DNA of 64,000 nucleotides from Oscheius dolichura (GCA_932521035.1 OW051497.1:11842001-11906000), one strand, 5' to 3'; shown: positions 9,960 through 22,801, counted from the stretch's first letter. Made by a program: numbers and translations. Notes: a model not told the origin generated them from the sequence alone.

Positions 9960-12900
9960 CGTCTAAAATGAAAACATTGAGAAGGACTGGAAGATGCGGA
10001 AGTAAAATTGAAGAGGGATAATGCGCTTGACACATTTCTAGGAAAGTTTGTGCAAGAAGGACTGGGGGAGAAGGTAACGTAGCAGAAGGAGCTTTAACTT
10101 TGAGCTATGATTTTGACCGGGGGGTTATAAACAGGAAAGGCAGGGAGATTTATAATGATTTTGAAGGGAGCGGCAGAAAATAACAAGAAAAAAACGGACA
10201 AAGCCGAATAGAATAATTCGCTTGTGTACCAAGGTAGGACCGAGGGTTAACAATGGAAGCCAAGCGGAAAAATGACTCGAAAGGCGGCATCATTAGCAGA
10301 TATTGAGGACAAGGGAGAAAAGCCAAAATAGACAAATTTGAGCCGACAATCCGACCAGTGGCCATATCCCTTTTTTTCTTTTATAGGTTTATTTGTAGGG
10401 GCTTACCCTGCTTACTAATTCAAAGATGCGCTTAGATTGCGGAAGCGCTTCGGCCATTTTTAACAAAAACACTTGACGGCAAAGGTCAGTAGGCGAAGAT
10501 GGCCAGAAGATGAACTAAATAGGTCATAATAATAAGGATATCTGATGCTTGTATACTTGGATTACGCATTGCGTGGGGAATAGGGGTAGTAGGACTAGTT
10601 TAGGACAGAAATGAATTAGAGTTTCTAGGGGTTACACGAAGAGCATTGGCTTTGGTCGAAAAGAATCGGAAACCACTGAGGAAAGGGGAAGTTTTTGGGG
10701 TTTATCTTTGTTGTCAGGCAACTTCCTCACGGTGATTCCAATCAGTTTCTCCTAAAAAGTGATCGAATTTGCTGCTGATGTGTTTTCTATGAGTCTCGTT
10801 ACGCGTAAAATAATAAAAAAGAATTTTAGAAGGAAAAAAAGAACAGAAAATTGGAGCCGGGTGGAGTCCACTGGGAGAATTTATGAAAAAAACATAGCAC
10901 AGACCCATCTCTTTAGGTTTAATTGAAAAACCGGCAGGGATTTATGATGAAGTATGGGCAAACACACACGCACACCCGGTGTGGTAGAGGGAGGAGGCGG
11001 TCGCATCTGGAGGACAACAGACTTCGTTAGGATAAACATTACTGCTCCATATGGTCTTAGGAAGGGAGTGAACTGAGTCCATTGCTGGGAAAAAGGAGAA
11101 GAGATTAAGGTCTAATTATCAGCTCTTCCTGTTTTGTGAAACATGATCCTATTAATTTCAAAAAAGACGTGTTCACTTTCCTATAATGTCCAAATTAAGT
11201 CAGTTAACGACAGTAAGAAGAGTTGGACGTCATAACATAGGAAGAAGTACAAGACGTTTCGATTAGCGAGGCCAATTAGGGCAAATTCTAGCAGAAGGAG
11301 GAACGGCGTGTTGGATTAGAGCGGTTGCATAAGTAAAATGCTCTTGCTTCCTGTTTTTTAATAAGCAGGTCTGTCATCAGGAAGCGTTATGATATCCCTC
11401 CATATTTGGGCCTGGCCCCCGAGATTGCAGATATTAGCTTAGGAGAGAATTGGTATCTGTAAACAGTTGAACACTTCTACCAATTGAGAAATGTGAGATG
11501 AAAGCGCCGGCTAATAACGAACGTCTCTGAAACGAGCACTTATTATCAGTGTCTGGCGCAGTTTCTGAAGGGCCGTTAGCGCCGGCGGAGAGCTTATACT
11601 TTCTTCGAAACAGTCAGAGAACACAACTAGTCCCGTGATTGTTGGCCAGAAGGCGAAAGTTCATTTTGTGGTAGGACAAAAAATGAGGAAATTCAAATCA
11701 CCTTCAGTGCCTGTCAAGCATGCAATGAATTGAACCGTGATGGCTGGGAGAGCGGTAAGGGGCCACAGGGGCCAAACAACGGCTGAAAAAAGTTGCATTT
11801 GATGATTGTCTTCCCAAAATAATGACTAGACATAATTACCCCCGGCGTTATAAGCAAAAAATGGAGGAAGGAAAGCCTGATGGATCCAATTTTTGAGCCG
11901 CTAGAACTTGAACACACTGATTACGAGACGTCTAGCAAGTTTGCAAGTTAAGGAAGGGAATGTATAATAATTTAATCATAAGATGATGTTTAAAGGAAAA
12001 AAATGTAGGAAGTTTTCTTGTATCCTACGCAGGAGGCAAAAGTTTTATCCAATTAGGACACTTGAATCAAGTGGAAGGAAGTCCCCCAGCTTGTTTAGAA
12101 GCTCCCAGAAGATACACGGACGAAGGAACAAAATGTTCACATTTGAGTGATGACGAAGGAATAAGAGAGCCTTATGGAGTTGTTTTGGGAAGAAGGAAGA
12201 ATGACTATGTGAGATGGTTCCCAAGAGGTGGTCGTATACACCGATAGCGATTTACTCAACCGGGGGAAAAAGTGAGAACAATTGGCGGATGAGCAATAGA
12301 GCTCTACCAATTACAGACGTCCAGGATATGCGTAGAAGAGCTGCCGAAAATGCCAGAGGCAATAGCCTTTCAATGTTAACAAAATTAATGTTTTGAGGGT
12401 AATAGACGGGTGGCGATGGATGAAAGCGTTTTTGGTCTTCCTCTGGTATGCGCATAGTGAAATCCGCATGAGGTCTGGGTCTACAATTCCCAGAAGACCG
12501 CTTTTGAAGAGATTCACGCGACATTTTGTTTCGTTGAGATTTGCCTCTATTTATAAACTTGAACTAATTATACCCAACATGAAAGTCGGGTCAAAATGAG
12601 GTTGATGTTTGTTTGCGGGAGTAGGGGGTAAAAGATAAATACATCTGGTGAAAGGCTATCTTTTTGCAGTAATTCATCGCTCGACATCGGTCACAAAATT
12701 TACTGCTTTCCTTCAATTTACAGCCTTCTGAGAGAAATGGGCCTGATCAAAAATTGAGCTCAAAAGGGAAGAGGAACGAAAACACTGATTGAATAATTGA
12801 CGGCTGACACTTCATTTTGCCTTCTTAGATTCCATTTGCTGGGGGAATAAGCGATTGTTTGTTAACGTCAGTGAGCAAAACGGAAGCTATACCCAGCTTT

Positions 12901-14029
12901 TTTTATTATTTTTTTATTATTGCTATTTTAAATCGTTTCGCAAATCTACTGTCTTGATCATAATGTTATTACAAGCAGTCCTATTCAACTAGAAGAACAG
13001 GAGTCTGGGCTCAAAGGACTTCTTTTCACACCCGCATCCCATGGATGTACATTTATATGATTAAACCCATTAGCTAAAAGTACAGAGGGAGCCTCTACTG
13101 GACAGAGAATGCCCGGGATTCCCTACACTTTGGCAGAGGTTTAAACAACATAGAGGGATGCGGGAAGTATGCTAATTTTAATTTGGTCCAGTTGGTGTTC
13201 TATTTCGAGGGATTTGTGTGTGTATGACAGAGGGCAGACTCTCTACTATAGACTTTGGTTAAAGTTTGCTGATCAGGGCTCTTCTGTTAGTGACAAGTTT
13301 ATTGCAGCCAACTTGCGAGGGAGGCGCTTCTCAAAGGAATAACTTAGATGGATGTTGGCTTGAGTAATGGAAGACAAAATTTTTTCTCTTTCGGTTATAA
13401 AACATAAAATTTTTGCAGCGAAATGTCACATCACCATGGAAGAGGAAGCCGGCATATTGCACCGACACGAGCCGAAATTACTCTTCCAAATAATTTATTA
13501 ATGAACGTGATCCACAAGATCTAACGGCATGGGTATTCAATATGAATATTACAGTATGACTACATGAAAGAGACTCTTCCTACACGTGGTTGTGAAGTTA
13601 AAATGACTAGGACATCGAAACGGAACAAAAATCTACTAATTCTGCTTGGCACCTTCGGCCTTCCACGTCACTCCGGCTTGTTGCTTCATTGCCCGATTTA
13701 CAGCCTTGCCAAATCGTTCACCGACTTCCATCAGGAATGGTTCCAAAACTCCTAAACGTTTGTTTATTGTGGCGGGGGATAAAGAAAGCCCAACAGCATG
13801 CTGCTGCTTTTGCACATTAGAGTCTATTCTTTAGATCACGCGGTGCTATTATCCCATTGCGTTGAGTTGTTTAGGGATGCTTATATAAACTAAAACAGCT
13901 GGTCTAGGGCTAGCCGACGGAAAAAAAGAGGTTTCCGCTGGTGAGCATTGAATTTCACGGGGGTTTACAAAAAATAGATCAGGAGGACCGCTTGACCGTC
14001 GGCGTTTTATGTCAACATTGTCGTGTTTG
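9960..14029. other. 4-kb stretch without recognisable genes
   Basis: No frame shows a recognisable domain or a chain of exons with matching phase. The sequence is AT-rich with several poly-A/poly-T runs. It lies upstream of the minus-strand GPCR, so part of it must be that gene's promoter, and downstream of the minus-strand secreted-protein gene that ends at 14030. A few short frames (for example 12062-12247) have no support. Confidence 0.45.
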
Positions 14030-14755
14030 TCATTTCCTGGATAATCGCTTCTTTTTTGGGACTGGGACACATTCATGGAGGTTCCAGGATTCAAGGAATT
14101 CACCTGTTAGTTTCTCCCAGAGCCGTCTCCAATCCGTAAGGGCGTCGGCATCGGACAAGCGGACTTTAGCATTATCCCAAGCTGATTCAAGACCCCTCCA
14201 CAATGTGTCAGATTGGAGGTTCTGAGTCAACGGAGAGGGAACGTTGACAACCTTGGGAGAAGAAGGAATAGGCGAATCGGGAATAGAAATAATCTTCTGT
14301 GGTCCAGGTGGAATTTCTTTCGAACCTAAGTTGCCCAAACCAGCACTTTGGAGGGCTCTCTAGAAATCCTTTGTAGTAGACCAGAATGATAACCTACAAA
14401 ATACTGGGCTTGATTAATAATAGGCATGGAGATGTCGATCTTCGGGATGTCTACAAGAGACTCCCAAACGGAACTCTGTCCTTCGTATGGCTCAGGGCGC
14501 AATGTGGGAAATTTGTTGGCGGTGTCAACTTTGACGGGGAACTCGGTGACGGGAACTCGCTTGTTCGAAGTCGGTGTAGTAAATGTGAAAGTGACCGGCT
14601 CATCTGTGCCTCTATCTGAAACAGCGTTTTATACTAATAAAGAGAAAAATACTAGAGAAAATAGGTACAATCCCTCGTCGGACATCAGCCTGGGTAGGCG
14701 AGCCAGCGGCTTGCTGCAGAAGAAGAGCCTGCAGCAGCAACAGCCTCCTGTCCAT
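14030..14755 (-). CDS. Secreted proline-rich protein, function unknown
   Basis: Three exons joined on the minus strand. Exon 1 from 14755 encodes a signal peptide (MDRRLLLLQALLLQQAAG). A 37-nt intron (GTATTT...TTTCAG) follows. Exon 2 encodes a Thr/Pro/Val-rich segment ending NQAQYF. A 37-nt intron near 14357-14393 leads to exon 3, with more Pro/Ser repeats (IPDSPIPSSPKV) and a Trp-rich acidic/basic segment, ending in PKKKRLSRK. Length is about 230 residues with no cysteine framework. It could be a matrix or cuticle-associated protein, or a precursor processed at the terminal basic cluster; neither is shown. Phase agrees at both junctions. No homologue is recognised. Confidence 0.6.
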
Positions 14756-15773
14756 TTGAGCGCGAAACGGGATACTAACGAATTAGGTGTTTTTCAGAGC
14801 ACAATGACTGTACAAACAGGCGTATGACCACCACAACAGCCTGGTCCTTCGAGTCGATCTGGAAAATGCAACATTGAAAATCTGAGGAATGAAATATAGA
14901 GCATCAAAAAGAGCAGCCGCCCGATAGCCAGTGGCTATTGCAATAGACTGCCTCTCCAAAAATATGGAAGCGAGTAAAAGTAAACAATGCGAAAATGATA
15001 TCGTGAGCTTTTTTAAGCACAAGCATCATTGAAATAGTACGAATTGTACTCAACACTAAGGCTTAGGCTCAAAATGTGTCTTGTACGATATTGCGACTGA
15101 AAGATCAAGAAGTGGGGAACAATACATTAAGCAACGGGGCACTTCATCTACGCGCCGGAGAATTGTGAACAGATGAAAAACGGTCGACCACGTTTTCTAG
15201 AACAGGCAAGCACCTGAAGGAGGAGAACAGCAGAATCCCCAGCTGCGCAGCTTAGACGGGGGCAATCTTTTTGACCGCTTTTGTTGTCCGGGGCTGAGCT
15301 GCTTGTTCGCAGTTGCTCTGCGACAACAGTACACAGATAAATCCAGTTGCGTCGAAGCAGGAACCTGCCTTGTAGCACGATCGGAAAGGTGATGAAATTG
15401 ATTGACCCGGCAACTGTACATATTTCAAGGAAGATGTCCGGGTAAGACCGTAAGAGAAAGTGGGAAACATGGCTTCAAAAGTGTCAAACACTCCCCAACC
15501 TGCAATCCAACCCCCGCACTTCATTTGCATATTTGCTCGTGCTCCCCGAAGAAAAGAGGACTTAACCCTGAACTCACCTTAGAAAACTTGTCCTATTAGC
15601 GGAAGAAGGTGTAAAATCCTAAAATATGACCGCATTCTCTCAGATTTGAAGGGAATTCCGATCCTGATGTTATGATAGCTGTTTTTGGCAACCTGTTACT
15701 TCTCTGGGATTACCTCTACTGTCCGGTTCTGGACAGACTCCCGATTGATCCCGCTTTGCATCACCGCTGCAGC
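14756..15773. other. Intergenic region between divergent genes
   Basis: Lies between the starts of a minus-strand and a plus-strand secreted-protein gene and so may be a shared bidirectional promoter. Short frames on the minus strand (15148-15530) show no domain and no convincing exon links. A hydrophobic minus-strand frame at 14783-15022 could be an unrelated leader, but I cannot support it. Confidence 0.35.
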
Positions 15774-16816
15774 ATGGCAATTATCCTCCTATTTTTTCTA
15801 ATAAATATAACTCTTTGTGGTGATCCCTTCCAGAGTTTATTACGAGACGTTGTATTATCAATTAGATCGGCAGGAGAACGGGTAAGACCTTCTCCTAGAA
15901 AGTAGGATTCTTCCAGTTGTTCTCAAATATTCCTTTGTCTTCTAACGTCATGTATCAAATGGACCCAAAGACATCGAGAACCATTGGATCGATTGCAGAT
16001 GTAAGTTGATTTCTTGACCTGGAGACAGATATTTTCCGCAACACTTATGTGTTCTAATGTTTCCTCAAATTGCCGCGAGCCACTAATCTCTCTAGAAAAT
16101 AAACGTTCGCAAGAGCAATGGAGGCAATTTTAAGACACAGATACTGGGGAAGAATTTCAGTTTGTAACCGTTTGCCCTTCAACAATATCATTGCCTAATT
16201 TGGATGGCTTCTGGCAGATTACTTACATCAGTAGGCAAACTTTGAGTGGGATTTTTACCGAGGTTGAACAGGTAGTCCTTCTCTCTACCTTTAGCTTCCT
16301 TTGTAGCTTATTGATAGAGTATCTTCCGGGGGGCCTGAGTATGCTCCAAGAACTATTGGAGATCTTCTGAGAACAGGAGACCTGCCCCATTGTATGGCAC
16401 TGACCAGTTGAGTTTTCCAACTGACCAATTCCCAATCCTTCTTCCAGTACTAGCCGATCCTTTTCCTACTCCCTTTGAATATTCTTATGGCTCCACAGTG
16501 GGGAGAAGATCCATCATTGGAAAACTGACTACATCTGATGGAAAGCACCTTTCTTTTGGATTCGGTGGAGATGTTGAACTACGAGCAGCCTTGGTATACG
16601 CATCACCAGCAGATGATGTTCTTGTCTTTGCCGACTTAGACGCTCTGCCGAAATGTTCGAATATCATGGTCGTAAGGAGAAATCAATCTTATGAAGGAAG
16701 GTAAAAAGAATGCTCCTTTGTATCGACACTATCATATATTCAGGATATTCTCACAACTAGTGTCACAAGGATCCAGCCCTCCTTCAAATCCTCTAATTAC
16801 AATACCATGTCCCTGA
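15774..16816 (+). CDS. Secreted protein of unknown family
   Basis: Starts with a clear signal peptide (MAIILLFFLINITLCG). The exon chain runs to 15892, then about 15919-16002, 16219-16274, about 16306-16406, then about 16448-16701, and ends after a TTCAG acceptor near 16742 at TGA 16816. The mature protein is about 210 residues. It is helical in the first half (LLRDVVLSIRSAGE, ISRQTLSGIFTEVEQ), followed by a compact region with Gly-rich strands (SFGFGGDVELRAALVYAS) and one Cys. The 216-nt intron after GSIAD is longer than usual. No family is recognised; it could be a parasite-type or epidermal secreted protein. All junctions keep frame and the leader is good, so the gene is probably real. Confidence 0.65.
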
Positions 16817-17651
16817 TTTCAACCAACGAAAAGAGACGAATATAAATATGGATCATATTGTTTTATCTTTGGCAGCGCCTGCAGACGCACGTGGGCAAGT
16901 GATAAAGGCCACAAGGTATTCCTGATAATTTTTGATAGCGACTGCAAAAACGTGTGTTTTTCATTGAAAATCACGAACAAGAATTTGAAATAAAATCCTA
17001 ACAAGGGTCCTAAACGGATAGTCATTTTTGTGGAGAACAGTGGAGAACAGTTTAAATCCGTCATTGTATTCTATTCTCGTTAAAGATAAAGAACTTTAAG
17101 CTGCAGATAGAAAGGATTACAGACTCGTGGAGGTGAAAGGGCTACTTTCTTCACCGGGGTGACACGAACTTGCTATCGCCCCATGAAGTGGGACCTATGC
17201 CATCTCTTCTCCCCAAACTTTATACCCTCATCGGGACCCAGTGGGGCCGGCGGTCAAGACGGTATATAGATCGGCGCGATACCGAGTTCGTGTTCCCCAG
17301 TAAAAGTATTACTCTTGATAAGCCACGCTGATGAAGCAGAAAGATAATTGATTACAGTGACTGTGGAGAACTATAGTTTCGTTTACCGGTATAGCCACGA
17401 GAACGACTTAGCGCCTTTTGCCTCTAGCGCGCGTATGAATACGGTTTTAGCATATTTCTTCATATTCTAGCCATATTGCGCATGCGTGAAACTCCCTCCT
17501 TCCCGCGCTTTAATCAAAACTCACGAAAATAAACAGTTTCCTAGGCCCCTGGTAGACCCTTTAAACAAACTGTAATCCACCTAATCCCTTCCTCGCCACC
17601 CCTGGAAGTTTTAGACGGATTACAGCTGTCAGTTTAGGGCGTATCTGGTGG
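16817..17651. other. Intergenic region upstream of the PLD-like gene
   Basis: No coding frame supported. The stretch 17100-17640 is more GC-rich than its surroundings. Near 17477 it carries TGCGCATGCGTGA, an NRF-1/palindromic-type promoter motif, about 170 bases before the PLD-like ATG. A minus-strand frame at 16819-17064 has no support. Confidence 0.35.
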
Positions 17652-19572
17652 ATGATTCCTCGTATTAGCCCTGATAAGAAGATGGTTGCTGCCGCCTTCT
17701 ACAGCCACGCTCTAACTGCTGCCGTTGCTATACTCCTCACTTCCGGAATATGGCTCACGGTATAGGCTGATGAATCGGACTAGAATTACTCTTTAGGTTT
17801 ATCTGACGGGAAGAAACAATAAACCCGTAACTAATAATAACTATTATCCAGCTCAGAACGGCAGTTCTCCACAACAGATTTATTATACTTACAATAATTT
17901 TTATAGCAGTTGTAATGAAACACCTGTCTCCACATGCCCACAGCCAACCGGAGCGAAGTGTACAGATACATGCGAGTAAGCCTCCCTTCTATTCTGTATC
18001 ATTTGTTTAGGTTCGTAATATGTGAATCAATTCCTGCTGGCCTTACATTCGATCCCGAATATCCCATCTTCAATAAAACGACGGATTGTTGGATGAGGCT
18101 AATGAGTTGGTCTACCTTAATTCAGTAGCGTAACATTGTGCAGATATGGCCCAACAAGAAATCCTCATTGGTAGCTATTACTGGAGTTTGTTAGTTGAAG
18201 ATACCGGGGATAATTATACTGTGGACACTACTGGAACCAGCGCGGACGTTAGACATTATCGCCAGAGATCATTCGGTTTCCGTTGCAGGGTACACTTATC
18301 TACAATACTTTGCTCTCAACGGCTCAGAAAGGCGTCAACATTAGAATTGCCCAAACATATCAAGATGGAGGTGGGATGACATCTTCCATTTACAGGAATA
18401 AATCTTTAGGATATCCTGAAACGATAAATTTGGAAAAGAATGGAAAAGGGAATATCCAAGTACGATCATTGGATTTCACGCAATGGTATCCCGGAGGAAT
18501 CCTGCATACCAAAACATGGACTGTTGATAAGAAGCACTTTTATGTCGGATCAGCTAACTTCGATTGGAGATCACTGACACAGGTAGTCCATCAGGAAAAG
18601 GAAATGAGTAGATAATAGGTGAAAGAACTCGGAGTAGCTGCCTTCAACTGTCCTTGCTTGGCTGAAGATGTTGGAAGAATCCTTGAAGTCTACTGGCAGA
18701 TGGGAGCCCCTGGATCCAAGATACCGCAGCAGTGGGATCCTCAATATTCTGCCTTGGCCAATGCTAATTCTCCCACGTCGGTACCCCAGAGCAATGGAAA
18801 CGAAGCCGCTTATTTCTCTGTATGTTGAAGTTGGCCACATTAACGCGCCCCTTCAGGTATCTCCCCCTGGATTCCAATCCTGTGGCCGTGAAGACGACCT
18901 AGCCGCAATGATCAAAGCAATAGATGCTGCTCAGAAATATGTAAATCTTGCTGTAATGGATTATGCGCCGTGTTCTCTGTACCTAGGAAATAATAACTTG
19001 TAAGTCGAAATGGGATATGAGTAGCTCTTCCAGCTATTTCGGCGACTTAGACGACGCGATTCGACGAGCAGCATTTGATCGGAAAGTAAAAGTCCAGTTC
19101 CTGCTTTCCTATTGGAACCACACATATGCCTCTGCATTCACCTATATGAAATCGCTCCAGGATATCAGTTCAAAACTACCTTGTGATTATGAAAGTGCGT
19201 TACTTCGTCAAGGGTTGTATCGTATATCCCAGATAACAAATGTGTAAGATGGGGCTCCATTACCGTCAGGATGATTCAAGTTCCTGATTTGGAATATGGG
19301 AAGATCCCATACTCTCGAGTATATCATAATAAGTACTTGACAACTGAGAAAGAAGCCTACGTTGGTAAGTCTATTCAAAAATAGAAGGAAAACTCTATTT
19401 AGGAACCTCCAACTGGTCAGCTGACTACTGGTTGTACACTGCTGGAATTGGAATTGCCATCAGGAGCGACGATACTTCACAGCAATCCGCATTGGTTCAA
19501 CAGATCAACAGCATCTTCGAGAGGGATTGGAACTCCAATTATACCCTGCCATTGGAAGCCTTTATTAAATAA
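17652..19572 (+). CDS. PLD3/PLD4-type phospholipase D family protein
   Basis: Type II membrane protein with two HKD domains. Exons: 17652-17759, 17797-17975, 18011-18105, 18144-18247, 18289-18582, 18619-18819, 18857-18999, 19034-19194, 19233-19364, 19403-19572. One membrane anchor sits near the N-terminus (AAVAILLTSGIWLTVYL) with several N-glycosylation sites after it. The PLD core begins at CWMRLMNMAQQEILIGSYYW. The first catalytic motif is HTKTWTVD followed by GSANFDWRS (about 18510-18575). The second is HNKYLTTE followed by GTSNWSADY, split by the last intron. The family comprises lysosomal/ER 5'-exonuclease and BMP-synthase-like enzymes; both His and Lys pairs are present, so activity is plausible, although the second motif has Glu where Asp is usual. 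AATAAA follows at about 19619. Confidence 0.92.
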
Positions 19573-19687
19573 GAAAAGGAACGAATCAGGGTATTGTAAA
19601 GAATACGCCAACTGTAAATAAATGATGTCAATTATGGCTGCTGGGGAGGGTTAATTTAACCCCTTAACCTATTTCAAACCAAAATAG

Positions 19688-19806
19688 GTGCATGAAATTC
19701 GCTCTGGCGGAGATAACAACAGATGTGGATAGAGCTCGACGAGCTCTTTCTAACGGTATATGATAGAGCCACAGAGGTGGAGAACTTAGCACGGAGGCTC
19801 TCGATC
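19688..19806. repeat. Direct repeat copy 1
   Basis: Non-coding segment about 120 bp long that is repeated about 181 bp downstream with roughly three-quarters identity. Shared blocks include TGGCGGAGATA, GCTCGACGAG, CGGTATATGAT and ACGGAG. This copy has the palindrome GAGCTCGACGAGCTC. It probably belongs to a dispersed repeat family rather than a gene. Confidence 0.65.
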
Positions 19807-19868
19807 AAATCTGGAGATCATTCTGAATATTCAAATAGGGGGTATAGGGCTTATTTTTAATCAAACAT

Positions 19869-19987
19869 GTGCAGGAAATTCATTTTGGCGGAGATAGATA
19901 CAGATCGGGATAGTGCTCGACGAGCCCTTTCCAGCGGTATATGATTGATGTACAGAAGTGGAGAAGTTCGGACGGAGTCTTTCGATT
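19869..19987. repeat. Direct repeat copy 2
   Basis: Second copy of the element at 19688, in the same orientation, with GTGCAGGAAATTC, TGGCGGAGATA, GCTCGACGAG and CGGTATATGAT in the same order. Both lie in the spacer between the PLD-like and fucosyltransferase genes. Confidence 0.65.
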
Positions 19988-20205
19988 CTTGACAGAAGCT
20001 TCGGTTGGATGGGCCTTGGGGAGTACCTCCTTGATGAAAAATATCAAATTAAATTGTCGGGATGTTCCAGACTGTTTCACGGTCTGCACAGCTGTCAAAC
20101 ACATTGGCAAATAAGCCAGTTGGATGATTAACACCTAATCCAAAACTGTCCTCATTCCTGTCCTAATCTAACACTATTAATGTCTTTGCCATTTCCATTT
20201 ATACT

Positions 20206-22350
20206 ATGAAATCTAATATGAAGGCTCCTGTCGTATTAGTTCTCTTATTATGGGCAGCTTTTGCCGTTGCCCTATGGATTTTTACCCTGATTTATTTAGC
20301 ATTCAATATAGAAGGTAGGCAGGTCTATGCCGTAATATTATTCTCTAAGCGAACAAGGGGCCCGATCCTCAAGCTGAAAAACTCTCCTTTGCTTTGAGTA
20401 CTGTTAGGGATTTACAAATTAGAAATGCTCAACTGAAAGATTTAGTAGAATCGGAAAGGCAAGATCATGCTTTAGCTCTTCGAAACGAACAAGGCACGAA
20501 AAATAGGTAAGGACATTGCTTTCCAAGTTTACGGTGTCAGGCTATTAGCGCAAATCAAACTCCTACAGGAGGATGAAAAGAACAACGTTTCTTATACAAA
20601 AGAGCATGAAGCTGCTCGAAGACGATTGAACAACAACATCTGGGAAGTACGTTCTATTGTCGTTTCCCAGTACAACAGATTTTAGTTGTACTACTACCTC
20701 CACAATGAGTTGAAAAGTCAGCAAATTCGAAACACAGAAACTTTGAGATTTCATACCGAAAACCAGGTAAGTCCCTCAAACAATTCTAGAATCTGTTCCA
20801 GTTACTGTCCCTGCTGGGATCGTCTGTTAATCTGGAAACCGTTGACTCTTATGATAAAAAGAGGAAACTGGAGCTACAGAACTTTACAGAAAAGATTCAG
20901 AGCAAGATACACAAGATGCAGAACCCAGAATCATGTAATGAGACAAGGCAAGAGCTCTGCTTAATTGTTTTTATTCGGTTATAGAGTTCTTATCTGTAAT
21001 CTCTACAAGAACTGTGGGTTCGGTTGTCAAATTCACCATCTTGCCTATTGCCTTCTTGTCGCTTTTGGCGAAGAACGGATGATGATCATGCAGAACGATG
21101 GAAAGAGGTGGAACTATTCCAGTGTATGGAGCTCTTCGTTTGCTCCCCTCTCTAAGTGTTCTTATAACGAAACCACACTGGTAAGTTGCTCTAAAACTCC
21201 GGGCAGAAAATTTACTTTCAGGGAAATCCTGGAGAGTTTTATTTCCCCGGTCTTGGTGCTCGAATTTTGAATATAAACGTTGTCGAAGGTCTTGGCGAAA
21301 GGTTGAGTCCCAATATTCACCCACAATGTTTATTTCAGACCAGAACATCTGCCCTTATCTTTTCCCAAGTTGTATGCAGATCAACTTGAAAGACTTCATT
21401 CCAATCCACCGGCCTACTTCATGAGCCAATTTGTTTGGTACGTTATGAGGAACAGCGACGCTATGAATGACGCAGTGGACAAAGCTGCCGTAAACATACC
21501 ATTCGGAAGAAGTAAATATGTTTCATTGCATGTTGACAATCTATTTCAGCTCCTGTTGTCGGGATACATGTAAGGAGAACGGATAAAATAGGTTTCGAAG
21601 CGAAATTTCACTATTTGGAGGAGTACATAGAGTGGGTAGACATTTGGTTCAAAATACAGGAGAGGATACAAGGGAAAGTTCTCAATAGGACTGTTTTTAT
21701 AGCATCTGATGACCCTAATATAATACAAGAAGCTAAAGAAAAGTACCAGAATTACAGTAACCTTCTAGCTTTTTATAGATATCCCACATATCATATTTAT
21801 GGGAATGTATCCATTGCGGAAAGTGCTGCAAAAGACAAAAGACACCTGCGATCATCGATAGAAGGCACAATTATAGACGCCCGCTTACTTTCTCGCTGTG
21901 ATTACCTTGTATGCACCTTCTCCAGTCAGGTATCTCCCCATAAAATGACCCTAATGGGAGTTCCAGATTTGTCGAATGAGTTACGAGCTGATGCAAGTGT
22001 TACAAAACGATGACGGCAAAAATTTCCACTCCCTCGACGATCTTTACTACTATGGTGGCCAATTTGGTTCGCTGTCACAAACATGTTCAACGAAATTGCT
22101 TTAGAACACGAACAGATCGCCGTGGAAGACCATACTCCAGAAAATAAAGAAGAAATTGAACTGAAAGTTGGAGATACAATTGGAATTGCTGGGAACCATT
22201 GGAATGGCTTTTCTAAAGGGGTTAATAGAAGAACTGAGAAGAGCGGGATGTACCCTTCTTATAAAGTAGGGGTTCAGTTCTTTCATATAGCTGTTTATTT
22301 TTTAGACAAAAGAGAAATGGAGACTGGTGGACTTCCCTATCCTCAATTAG
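20206..22350 (+). CDS. Alpha-1,6-fucosyltransferase (FUT8 type)
   Basis: Golgi type II enzyme expected to transfer fucose from GDP-fucose to the innermost GlcNAc of N-glycans. The N-terminal anchor is [21 protein letters not shown] coiled-coil stem follows (about 20400-20900). The catalytic domain starts at [15 protein letters not shown]. The donor-binding motif HVRRTDK lies at about 21560-21590, and LVCTFSSQ and [13 protein letters not shown] follow. The C-terminal SH3 domain ([19 protein letters not shown]) ends near 22260 and the last exon encodes [14 protein letters not shown]. About twelve exons have introns of 34-42 nt. One intron, 20948-20984, must be GC-AG (AG/GCAAGA...TTATAG): with it the frame runs [13 protein letters not shown]; without it there is a stop. 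Stop TAG at 22348. The family assignment is secure. Confidence 0.95.
20948..20984 (+). other. GC-AG intron in the FUT8-type gene
   Basis: A 37-nt intron with donor AG/GCAAGA and acceptor GGTTATAG. The only nearby GT (GTTTTTATT) gives the wrong phase and a stop. The GC donor restores the conserved Cys-rich block that opens the catalytic domain. Confidence 0.75.
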
Positions 22351-22801
22351 TTTATTTATCTATCTAGGTGTTGTCTACAAGCTTTTATTTCTTGCAACGC
22401 TGATTTTGTCTGAAAGCGTCGCTTCTAAGCATCTAATGTAAATATCAAAGCTTATCATTATTGCTATTGATACATCAAACTCTCTTTTCTCACCACTCCA
22501 AACATTTCCTCTTCCCGTTTCCCATTTTCCCATATTTCTTTGAAGTGAGGTGACTGAACTATTCCGTGATCGCCTTCCTATATTGGGTCTGTTTTTTCTC
22601 TCACTTTGTTCCTCACGACTGTAATTCTTTACACAACATTAAATTTCTTCCTTAATCGGGGCCCACTCACCCAAACTTGTGACGCTAATCGATCACTGAT
22701 ATGACTTCACGGTTCACAAACATTGTCGAAGTGATTGATACCTCACGTATTTCCTTCTAGATATTATTATTATTATTTGCTAACTATATTTTAAGGTTAA
22801 A
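22351..22801. other. Intergenic region
   Basis: AT- and TC-rich spacer with no supported coding frame. It holds the 3'UTR of the fucosyltransferase gene and the promoter of the small gene at 22802. Confidence 0.5.

Noticed and set aside
20971-21348. 125-codon minus-strand ORF
   Set aside because: Exactly antisense to the conserved FUT8 catalytic exons.
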